From positions 184,003-248,002 of the forward strand of contig JADKDL010000005.1 of the NCBI GenBank assembly GCA_016714605.1: 64,000 nt of DNA, in the 5' to 3' direction. This DNA comes from Bacteroidales bacterium (GTDB lineage Bacteria > Bacteroidota > Bacteroidia > Bacteroidales > UBA1715). Positions 19,482 through 28,309 of the stretch are shown here, piece by piece (position 1 is the stretch's first letter; each line of letters starts with the position of its first letter). The position numbers and the translations under genes are program-made. Under the pieces are notes generated by a model. It was given only the letters and a program-made list of their open reading frames with translations, did no database searches and was not told the DNA's origin.

Positions 19482-20593
19482 ATGTTTGATAGAACTATCG
19501 AGAACACAATAAAAGAAAAGATTAACGGCGGGAAAGCTATTGTCCTTGTCGGGGCAAGACAAGTTGGGAAAACAACTCTGCTTAATGAGATTCTGAAAGA
19601 CAAAACTTTTTTATTTCTTGATGCTGATGACCCTTCAATTAGAAGTCTTTTGCAAAGTCCAACAACGGAGCAAATCAGAACTTTTATTGGCGATTTTAAA
19701 TATATCTTCCTAGATGAAGCACAGAGAATTCCAGGAATCGGTTTAACTTTAAAGATTATTACCGACCAATTTAAGGGAGTTCAGTTATTTGTAAGTGGCT
19801 CATCGTCATTTGATTTAGGAAACGCACTTAATGAGCCATTGACAGGCAGAAAATGGAAATACGAATTGTTTCCTATTTCATGGGAAGAGTATGAAAATAA
19901 AATCGGATTTATAAAGTCTGAACAGCAAATTGAAAACAGATTACTTTATGGACTTTATCCAGAGGTTAATAACAAGGCAAAGAACGAGAGACTCTAAAAA
20001 ATCTTGTTAATAGTTACTTGTATAGAGATATTTTAGCCTTCTCTGAAATAAGAAAACCTGAAGTCCTTGAGAAATTATTACAAGCTTTAGCCTTACAAGT
20101 TGGGAGTGAAGTTAATTATAATGAATTATCCGGGCTAATTGGGATTAATAAAATTACGGTTCATAAATATATTGAAATTCTCGAAAAGGGATATATTGTT
20201 TTTAGACTGAATAGTTTTAGTCGAAATATAAGAAATGAAATAAAGCAGAATAGGAAAATTTTCTTTTATGACAATGGTATCAGAAATATGATAATAGGTA
20301 ATTTTAACCAATTAGATTTAAGAGTAGATAAAGGTGCTTTGTGGGAGAATTTCTTAGTGTCGGAAAGACGGAAGCAAAATCTCTATAAAGACACATTTGC
20401 TAAAATGTATTTTTGGAGAACAAAACAGCAACAGGAAATTGATTTTGTTGAAGAAAATAATGGCAAAATTTGTGGATTTGAATTTAAATGGAATGATAAA
20501 AAAGCAAAAATTCCTCAAAATTTTTTAGAAACATACAAAGCAGAAGTGCGTGTAATTGACAGAAACAATTTTAGAGAATTTGTAAAAATATGA
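19482..20593 (+). CDS. AAA_14 / DUF4143 family ATPase, frameshift
   Basis: Predicted cytoplasmic P-loop ATPase of the AAA_14-DUF4143 family, which often occurs in accessory regions and whose function is poorly known. Walker A is GARQVGKTTLL (about residues 22-32), Walker B FLDEAQR, sensor-like SGSSSFDL. The first part ends at 19997; one missing base near 19990 puts the rest in the next frame, where NLVNSYLYRDILAF continues directly. The C-terminal part has a winged-helix region (NYNELSGLIGINKITVHKYI) and the DUF4143 nuclease-fold-like end (FLVSERRKQN, FWRTKQQQEIDFVEE, FEFKWN). Repaired length is about 370 residues, typical for the family. Error or real inactivation cannot be decided here, because the gene is not essential. 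Confidence 0.8.
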
Positions 20594-20794
20594 CAATGTA
20601 AACACTTCGTTTATTAATGTAAAACATCTGATATTCAGATATTTGCGAAGCTTGAGTTTTTATATTAACTTTACCAATGTTAGATACAAGTGACGTTCAA
20701 AAATTCTCTCGTTTGAGTTTATTTTTGCAATACTGTTGGTGAATTTATTTTGTAATCGAAAAATACTTTTTAATCTAAATTAACAGGTTTAATA

Positions 20795-21328
20795 TTATTT
20801 TTTAAATATTTCTTCACGATAAAATTTTCTTTTACGTTCTAAATACATTTCTTGATTTCGAGAATCATTATTTTCAAAATCAATATCTTCAATATCCTCG
20901 TACATTTGAAAGTTATTAGCTGTATACTCATATATCATATAATCAGCTTTAGCAAGAACTCTATAATAAAATTTTCTTTTTTCCAAATATTCAATTGCAC
21001 GTTCATAACCTATTACTATTTCAAGTATGCAAAAAAATTCTTTATTAAACGAACATAAGTCCCTTGTTGAGCATAACGAAATATTAGAAGGTTCTAAAAA
21101 TTTCTCTTTTAACAATATTAATTCATTATTATTAATTTCTATAATATTGCATATATGTTTTAGAAGTAAATTTAAAATACCAACAGTATCATTCATAAAA
21201 TATCTACAATAATTTGAATAATCTTGAGCATATATTTTTTTAGCATCTTCAATATTTTTTAAGTTTGAAGAGATATAATTTTCGAAATCTTCATTAAGTT
21301 TTAGATGAGAAATATACTTAAGATCCAT
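20795..21328 (-). CDS. Hypothetical protein, second gene of unknown pair
   Basis: 177 residues, not recognised. Rich in Asn, Ile, Tyr and Glu, probably mostly helical; no signal peptide, TM helix or catalytic motif seen. Its start overlaps the end of the gene at 21318 by 11 nt, so the two are probably translated together. The pair sits beside the DUF4143 ATPase gene in a locally very AT-rich stretch. Confidence 0.6.
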   Translation of the reverse strand: MDLKYISHLKLNEDFENYISSNLKNIEDAKKIYAQDYSNYCRYFMNDTVGILNLLLKHICNIIEINNNELILLKEKFLEPSNISLCSTRDLCSFNKEFFCILEIVIGYERAIEYLEKRKFYYRVLAKADYMIYEYTANNFQMYEDIEDIDFENNDSRNQEMYLERKRKFYREEIFKK

Positions 21329-21873
21329 ACTTATGTTTAATTAACTCATTAAAATTGGAGAAGAATTGTAATGAAGTATTTATAAAGTTAACTTCATCAT
21401 TAATAAATATTACAAATTTATCAGGAGTAAAAAAATTATCATCATCTAACATAAACGTAGCAAAATTTGAAGATTTTTCTGTTAGAAATTTTAATTCTTT
21501 ATTTAAGCTTCCATCAGCCTTTTCCCGAAAAAACCTATCTACCGTAGATCTATAACTTATATTTGAAAAACGATTAATTATTCTAACAATAGTATCACCT
21601 TTTAACAGATAAATTAGAACTCTATTTGTATCCAAAGAAATATTTTCAAATAAATTAAATTTTTGAGACATGCTATTATAATCTCCTTCAAAAATAATAT
21701 TAGGAATTATTACTAATTTACTATTTTCATCGATCACACCAACCCTATTACAATTTCTTACTTGACTTTCAATTTTTACCTTAAAGAGTTCATTCTTGAA
21801 GAAATTTTTGGTTCGCATTAGTGTTCAGTATTATTGATAAAAACAAAACAATTAAAATTATTGACTTTTTCAT
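21318..21873 (-). CDS. Hypothetical secreted protein, first gene of unknown pair, probable frameshift
   Basis: Not recognised. The open frame from ATG 21818 gives 166 residues without a signal peptide. In the next frame, ATG at 21873 encodes MKKSIILIVLFLSIILNTNA, a clear signal peptide, and continues NQKFLQE to a TGA near 21792. Removing one base there joins it to ELFKVKIESQVRNCNRVGV, giving about 184 residues. The join is an inference from the signal peptide and the adjacent frames. The mature part has mixed hydrophobic and polar character and no motif that I know. Confidence 0.5.
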
Positions 21874-21934
21874 AATTATTGACTTTTAATATCGAATCAC
21901 TTTTCTATTTCCCTCCTACAAAGCAATAGGTCCG

Positions 21935-23817
21935 CTATTTTTTACCAATCGGGAATATTTTAACGATGGTGATTCCTATAAAATCGCCAATTTCAAGGGT
22001 TTGCCATATTGAATCTATTCTTTTTATTGTTTCCTCTGAACTTAAAACCGCGTTGGGCCAGTCTCTTTTAAAATAATCTATATCTGCTTTTTTTGCAGTG
22101 CCATCGAGGAATAGCGTTGTTTTAAATTCGTCTTTCAAGATTATTTTATCTCGTTCCGGATCCATATTATTCATTGCTACCCATAGGGTCATAAATATAT
22201 CTGCAACAGCTACAGTATCATCTACAAATAGTACAAACTTGATAGCAAAATTTGGGTGTGAGAATATCTTTTCAGCCAAATTCTTTACCGTATCGGGTTT
22301 TTGTTTTTTAATACTGCATACCATAAATGATATTGCTTTGTCTATGAAACTATTATTTATATTTATATTTTCATTTGCTAACGCTTCGAAAAATTGATTT
22401 GTTTTATTTCTATCTACAATTTGGGTCTTATTTAATTTAAGTGTTAACTCTTCGTCCATTTTTGGAGTTGCATCAATACCCATTTTGCCACCAAAGGCAA
22501 GTTTTGAAGCTGCATGATCGAGCACGTCGAGCGGACCTTTGCCAAATACAATATCATCTGCCGGATTGGCGTGTAAACTTATAGCCTGCGCTACCTGTGT
22601 ATAGTTGTGTACATCAATGGTTTCGTCTACAATTATAAGTATTTTATTAAACATCATTTGTCCGGCTCCCCAAAGTGAATTTATTACTTTTTTAGTGCCT
22701 GACCCGGATATGTTTTTTTTATTGATACAATAGCCAAATTATGAGCAACTCCGGCTGTTGGCATGTCATAATCAATCATTTCCGGAACCATAGTAAGTTT
22801 AATAGGAGTAAGGAATATTCGCTCAGTGGCTTTTGCTATGTAGGCATCTTCCATCGGTGGTATTCCTACAATTGTTGCAGGATACACAGCATTCTTTTTA
22901 TGAGTAATGCACGTGATGTGAAACTTCGGATAATAGTCGGCTAGGGAATAAAAACCGGTATGGTCGCCAAACGGTCCTTCGTAAGCAAGTTCTTCAGTAG
23001 GATCTACATAACCTTCTAGTACGAAATCAGCATCAGCGGGAACTTCCAGATTGTTGGTTATACATTTTACCAATTCTACCGATTTTTTTCTAAGAAAGCC
23101 GGAGAGTAAAAATTCATCCATATTGTCGGGCAGGGGAGCGGTGGCAGAGAAGGTATGTGCCGGATCGCCTCCTAATGCAACAGATACGGGCATTATCTCC
23201 TTTCTTTCTTTGTATAGATTATAATGTCTGGCTCCGGTTTTATGTTTATGCCAGTGCATTCCGGTGGTGTTTTTGTCGAAAACCTGCATTCTGTACATGC
23301 CCACACTTCGCATTCCTATTTCCGGGTCTTTGGTAATTACCATTGGAAAGGTAATAAACTTGCCACCATCTGCCGGCCAACATTTGAGTATTGGCAATTG
23401 ACTTAAATCAGGATTGTTAATCACCACTTCTTGGCAAGCGCCTTTGCTTGATTTATATTTGGGCATCCATGACGACATGGTTTTCAATTGCGGTAGCAGT
23501 CGCAGCTTACTCAAAAAATCTTTTCTTGGCTGAGTAAGTAGTTTTAGTATATTTTCAAATTCAAACCGAAGTAGCTCTAAATCTGTAACTCCCAGCGCCA
23601 GTGCCATTCTTTTCTCAGAACCAAGTGCATTTATAAGTACCGGAAATTGTGTGCCCGTATTTTCAAAGAGTAATGCTTTGCCGCCTCCAATGGTTTTTGA
23701 AATTCGGTCGGTAATTTCGGTAATTTCAAATTCTGAACTAATAGGTTGTTTTATTCTCAATAATTCTCCTTGTTTCTCAAGTTGTAATATGAAGTCTGAT
23801 AAATCTTTAAATGCCAT
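21935..23817 (-). CDS. UbiD-family decarboxylase, frameshift
   Basis: Prenyl-FMN-dependent decarboxylase of the UbiD family, possibly acting in menaquinone synthesis (Bacteroidota homologues are often labelled so). The N-terminal part (MAFKDLSDFILQLEKQGELLRI) contains the cofactor region GMYRMQVFDKNTTGMHWH and the catalytic Glu segment PTEELAYEGPFGDHTGFYS. A length error in an A-run near 22688 gives a stop after YPGQALKK; the next frame continues VINSLWGAGQMMFNKILIIVDE through the C-terminal domain to 21935. Repaired length is about 628 residues, normal for this subfamily, whereas E. coli UbiD is about 497. No ubiX partner lies nearby. Substrate not shown by the sequence. Confidence 0.85.
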
Positions 23818-24015
23818 GTTTAAGAAAATTAAAATTTGATACTATAACCAATTTGAAAGGTGTTTTTTCTAATAGAAACGAGCTCTAATTGTCATATTAT
23901 AAGAAATATACAAAATAGGCAACGTGTTTACTTCATTTTCAATCCTAATTAAAAGCTTAAAAGTATTTTTTAATAAAAGTAAATTTTTTTAATCGACCCC
24001 CGACTCTTAAAATTA

Positions 24016-24762
24016 CTATTTTAAAAACCCTTGATTTTTAATGTCACTAATTAGTTTTTCCGAAAATAGTTCATTGTTTTTCTTGGTATATCTTTTCTCT
24101 GCAAAAATCTGAGCCAAATTTTCAGTATTATTAATCCTAACAAATTCTTTGTTTACCTCAAGTTGCTCTTTATCAAGATGAATGGAGTTTATAGCATCGT
24201 TAGTGTACGTTTTATATTTTTCTTCGTGAACAATGCCATTAAGTGGCAATCTTTCAGTTAGTTCAGGTTGTTCGTTAGGATAACCAATAACCAACGTTGT
24301 GACTGGAAAAACAAGTTTTGGTAATTCAAGTATTTCAATAAGAGCATCGGTGTTATAATTTGTAGTACCCAAGTAGTATACTCCCAAACCCTCTATTTCT
24401 GCTTTAATACAAGCGTTCTGAGCTGCAATCGTAGCATCAATACTAGCTGTGTAAAAACTTAAGTAATTGTCATATCCGGGAGTAGTGTTTCTCAAATCGC
24501 ACCAATGACTAAAGCGGTTAAGGTCGGCACAGAACGTTAATACTACCGGAGCCTCATCAACCATTGCCTGGCCGAAATGTACTCGCTTACATAATTCCTT
24601 TTTCAATGCAGCATTTTTCGTTACTATAATGCTGTAAAGTTGCATATTGCCTGTGTTAGAAGCTCTTGCAGCAGCCTCAAGTATAATTTGCAAAGTATTT
24701 TCTGCTATTGGTGTAGCTTTGAATTTTCTTATGCTTCGGTGATTAAAAAGAATTGAGTTCAT
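24016..24762 (-). CDS. Nitroreductase-family flavoprotein (NfsA-like)
   Basis: FMN-dependent oxidoreductase, 248 residues from ATG 24762 (MNSILFNHRSIRKFK), the usual opening of the family with the FMN-contacting RSIRKF motif. An in-frame ATG at 24804 would add 14 residues without homology. Other family features are ASNTGNMQLYSIIV, ACIKAEIEGLGVYYLGT and TTLVIGYPNEQPELTERLPL, which resembles NfsA/FRP-type nitro- or flavin reductases using NAD(P)H. Monocistronic. The physiological substrate is unknown. Confidence 0.85.
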   Translation of the reverse strand: MNSILFNHRSIRKFKATPIAENTLQIILEAAARASNTGNMQLYSIIVTKNAALKKELCKRVHFGQAMVDEAPVVLTFCADLNRFSHWCDLRNTTPGYDNYLSFYTASIDATIAAQNACIKAEIEGLGVYYLGTTNYNTDALIEILELPKLVFPVTTLVIGYPNEQPELTERLPLNGIVHEEKYKTYTNDAINSIHLDKEQLEVNKEFVRINNTENLAQIFAEKRYTKKNNELFSEKLISDIKNQGFLK

Positions 24763-24918
24763 AATTATTTTTAAAAATGCAGTGAATTGGTAACGAAAGT
24801 ACAAATTTTACATAAAAAGAAATCTTTCATTCAATAAATATTTGAATTTTGAATAATTATTCTTTATTTTGGAGTAGAATTGAAGAAAGCATACATTAAT
24901 TTAAATCAAATAAGCGGT

Positions 24919-25050
24919 ATGAAACGAATTGTAAGAGTTGTAACGGTGTTATTGGCAGTTATGCTTGTATTGGGTGCATGCAAAGTAGTTGATCCATGTC
25001 CAGCCTACGAAACAAGTGTAGATGTTGTTCAAAATGAAACTAACGTTTAG
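24919..25050 (+). CDS. Small predicted lipoprotein (43 residues)
   Basis: Short ORF starting MKRIVRVVTVLLAVMLVLGAC: basic n-region, hydrophobic h-region and a lipobox LGAC with the lipidated Cys near residue 21. The mature tail is only about 23 residues (KVVDPCPAYETSV...). It lies 22 nt upstream of the outer-membrane protein gene and is probably co-transcribed with it and lipA. Function unknown; the signal pattern and position support a real gene. Confidence 0.65.
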   Translation: MKRIVRVVTVLLAVMLVLGACKVVDPCPAYETSVDVVQNETNV

Positions 25051-25072
25051 TTATTGAAAAAATTATTTTCTT

Positions 25073-25829
25073 ATGAAGAAGTTTTATGTAATACTTCTTC
25101 TTTTTTTTCCTTTTTTCCTCTTTGGTCAAGGTGAATTAGATACTGAAATAAAGGTATTTAAGCGTAACGAATCAAGTTTACATGTAGGGCTAACTACAAA
25201 GGGTTGGGGTTTTGGATATCGTTACGGAAAAAGAAAAGACGGATTTAAAAAATTTCTTTGGGATTTTGACTTTACAGAAGTCAAACATCCCAGGGAAATA
25301 AAGCTTAACTATGGTCTTTTCAGAAGTATTTATGGAAAAAAAAACAGCTTTTTCACTGTAAATGCTTCAATTGGTCAGCCAAAAAGAATATTTTAGTAAG
25401 TTAGATAAAAGTAGTGTAGCCATTAGAGTTTTTTATACTTTCGGTGTATCCGTAGGCATAAAAAAGCCTGTGTATTACTATGTTATCTTCACTGATCCAA
25501 CTACAGGAGAGGAGTATACATATTTGGAATTATTTGATACCGACAATACACACGGAGTTTATTATAGCGATGCTCCTTTTTTTTACGGATTGTCTGAAAT
25601 TAAAATTGTTCCCGGGTTGAATTTCAAATCGGGTGTAAGTTTTGAGTTTGGTAACACCGATAGAAAAATTAGAGCCATAGAATTAGGAGTATTTGCTCAA
25701 GTTTACATAAAGCAAATAGACATAATGGCTTCTGATGATAATACCAGCTATTTTGCCGGACTATTTTTGCAATATAGATTTGGAAAAATAGTAAATAAGC
25801 GTTTGCGAAACACACCCAAAGAGCAATAG
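25073..25829 (+). CDS. Predicted outer-membrane beta-barrel-like protein, frameshift
   Basis: Signal peptide (MKKFYVILLLFFPFFLFGQG) followed by alternating aromatic/polar strands ending YFAGLFLQYRFGKIV, typical of small outer-membrane barrels. The family (SSLHVGLTTKGWGFGYRYGKRK..., KHPREIKLNYG) looks like a conserved Bacteroidota protein of unknown role. One extra A in the A-run near 25383-25387 stops the first frame at 25396; the second frame continues EYFSKLDKSSVAIRVFY to 25829. Repaired length is about 252 residues. The next gene, lipA, starts 61 nt later. Confidence 0.7.
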
Positions 25830-25890
25830 TTAAGGATTAAGTATCTTTTAATATTATTTATTTCTTCTTATTATTGAATACCACATTACA

Positions 25891-26730
25891 ATGTCGAAAA
25901 TATCACATTTCAAGCCTAAAGTTAAACTTTCAGGAAACGAAAAATACTACTACGTTCAAAATGTAGTAAAGCAAAATCAATTACATACAATTTGCGAAAG
26001 CGGAAAGTGTCCGAATAAGTCGGAGTGTTGGGGTAGAGGAACAGCTACATTTATGATTTTAGGAGAGATTTGTACCCGCTCATGTAAATTTTGTGCCGTT
26101 AAGCACGGAAAACCGCAATTGCCCAACCGTGAAGAGATTGAAGCTTTGGCTAATACCATTAAACTAATGCAATTAAAACATGCCGTTATCACCTCCGTTA
26201 CCAGAGACGATTTGCCCGATGGAGGAGCCGATTTCTGGTATCAGACAATAAAAAGGATAAAAGAGGTAAACAGTGCAATTACAATTGAAACACTTATTCC
26301 CGATTTTAAAGGAAATATCGCTTCATTGGATAGAGTTATTGAAGCTCATCCCGATATAATATCGCACAATGTAGAGACCGTAGAGGCACTCAGTAGAACA
26401 ATTCGTGTACAGGCAGATTACAGGAGAAGCCTTGATGTTTTGAGGCACATAGCAGCTTCTGGAATGAAAACAAAATCAGGTATAATGATAGGTTTAGGAG
26501 AAACCCTCGAGCAAATAAAACAAACAATGTCTGATATTAAAGATACCGGCTGCACAATACTTACCATAGGTCAATATCTGCAACCATCAATTGAAAATGC
26601 TATTGTAGCACAATATCATCAACCTGAATATTTTGCAGAGCTCAGAATTATTGGTCTTGAAGTAGGTTTTAGTATTGTAGAAAGTGCAGCAGAGGTGAGG
26701 TCTTCATATAGAGCAGAGCAACATATCTAA
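25891..26730 (+). CDS. lipA: Lipoyl synthase
   Basis: Radical-SAM enzyme that inserts two sulfurs into protein-bound octanoyl groups to make lipoyl cofactors for 2-oxoacid dehydrogenases and glycine cleavage. 279 residues. The auxiliary cluster motif is CESGKCPNKSEC, the radical-SAM motif CTRSCKFC (CX3CX2C), and the C-terminal RSSYRA contains the conserved serine ligand. The TSVTRDDLPDGGA segment is diagnostic. No lipB lies adjacent. Confidence 0.95.
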   Translation: MSKISHFKPKVKLSGNEKYYYVQNVVKQNQLHTICESGKCPNKSECWGRGTATFMILGEICTRSCKFCAVKHGKPQLPNREEIEALANTIKLMQLKHAVITSVTRDDLPDGGADFWYQTIKRIKEVNSAITIETLIPDFKGNIASLDRVIEAHPDIISHNVETVEALSRTIRVQADYRRSLDVLRHIAASGMKTKSGIMIGLGETLEQIKQTMSDIKDTGCTILTIGQYLQPSIENAIVAQYHQPEYFAELRIIGLEVGFSIVESAAEVRSSYRAEQHI

Positions 26731-26739
26731 TGATTTTTT

Positions 26740-26768
26740 AAATACATAAAGCCTCTTTGTTGTATTTA
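26740..26768 (+). terminator. Possible weak terminator after lipA
   Basis: Imperfect hairpin AAATACA/TGTATTT with inner AAAG/CTTT pairs; the T-rich tail is short, so it is only tentative. Confidence 0.3.
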
Positions 26769-26950
26769 AATATAGTATGTTTTTTTTTGCAATTCACAGA
26801 TTGAGGACAAATTTCATTCAAATAGTATAGCTAAAATGAGTAAAAATTAGGATGTTGAGTAAAATCACTCAATCTTTCTAAGGGTAATATTGAGATGCAA
26901 TTAACTTATTGTATTATAATGTAATAAATAAATTTTAAAATATTACTTTT

Positions 26951-26982
26951 TTTTGTATATTACTTAATATTATTTAAATTTG
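26951..26982 (+). promoter_or_regulatory. Bacteroidota-type promoter of gapA
   Basis: TTTTG (TTG at 26953-26955), a 19-nt spacer and TAAATTTG (26975-26982) match the TTTG-N19-TAnnTTTG consensus. The leader would be about 55 nt, as expected for a highly expressed gene. Confidence 0.65.
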
Positions 26983-27045
26983 TGGACAATTTAATTGAAA
27001 CGAATAATCTTTAATTTTTAACACAAAATAAATAATTTAATAATT

Positions 27046-28049
27046 ATGGCAATAAAAATTGGTATCAACGGATTTGGTCGTATTGGAAGATTTGTATTCC
27101 GTCAGGCTTTTGCAAAAGGAACTATGGATGTAGTTGCAATCAATGACCTTATAGATGTAGACTATATGGCTTACATGTTGAAATATGATTCAACACATGG
27201 TCTATTCAAAGGAACAGTAGAAGTAAAAGACGGAAAACTAGTTGTAAACGGTAAAACAATTCGTGTTACTGCAGAAAGAAACCCTGCTGATATTAATTGG
27301 GGTGCAGTTGGTGCAGACTACGTAGTTGAATCTACAGGATTATTCCTAGAAAAATCAAAAGCACAAGGTCATATCGATGCTGGAGCTAAAAAAGTAATAT
27401 TATCAGCTCCTTCAAAAGACGATACTCCTATGTTTGTAATGGGTGTAAACCACAAAACATATACAAAAGATATGAATTTTGTATCTAACGCTTCTTGTAC
27501 TACAAACTGTTTAGCTCCAATAGCAAAAGTTATCAATGATAATTGGGGAATATTAGAAGGCTTAATGACTACAGTTCACGCAACTACAGCAACTCAAAAA
27601 ACAGTTGATGGTCCGTCTGCAAAAGACTGGAGAGGTGGTCGTGGCGCTGGTCAAAACATCATTCCTTCTTCTACTGGTGCTGCTAAAGCTGTAGGTGTAG
27701 TAATACCTGCTCTTAAAGGCAAACTTACCGGTATGGCATTCAGAGTTCCTACTCCAGATGTATCTGTTGTAGATTTAACTTGTCGTCTTGCTAAACCAGC
27801 TTCTTACAAAGAAATTTGTGCAGCTATGAAAGCAGCTTCTGAAGGTGAATTGAAAGGAATACTTGGTTATACTGAAGATGCAGTTGTTTCTAACGATTTT
27901 ATTGGTGATACAAGAACTTCAATCTTTGACGCAGAAGCAGGTATTCAATTATCTGATACTTTCGTAAAGTTGTTTCTTGGTATGACAATGAAATGGGTTA
28001 TTCTGCAAAAGTATGTGAACTTATTGAATATATGGATTCTGTAAAATAG
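27046..28049 (+). CDS. gapA: Glyceraldehyde-3-phosphate dehydrogenase, frameshift near the C terminus
   Basis: Glycolytic NAD-dependent enzyme. Rossmann start IGINGFGRIGRFVFR, catalytic Cys in SNASCTTNCLAPIAK, and the second-domain motif VPTPDVSVVDLT. The open frame runs to 28044 but its last 25 or so residues are unrelated. Adding one T to the T-run near 27970 gives SWYDNEMGYSAKVCELIEYM, the conserved GAPDH ending, with TAG at 28047-28049 and a length of 334 residues. A sequence error is very likely. The gene stands alone behind its own promoter. Confidence 0.95.
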
Positions 28050-28309
28050 TCTAAAGCTATTTAAATCTTTTAAAAGGGTATAAAATGTATGTTTTATATT
28101 TTTTTCATTCCCTGATTTTTATTTCTTTAGAAATAATTTTATGTCCATAAACAAAATAATTAATTTTTTTTTAGATATTTACTTATGTTTGATTGGTCGT
28201 CTTGTAACTAAATATACGAAGGTGCTAATTTTAAGAGATATTATTCTGTGCTTTTGTTTTTGTAAGAGTTCTCTAAAAACTTATTTTCATTAAAAAAATA
28301 ATATTCTGA

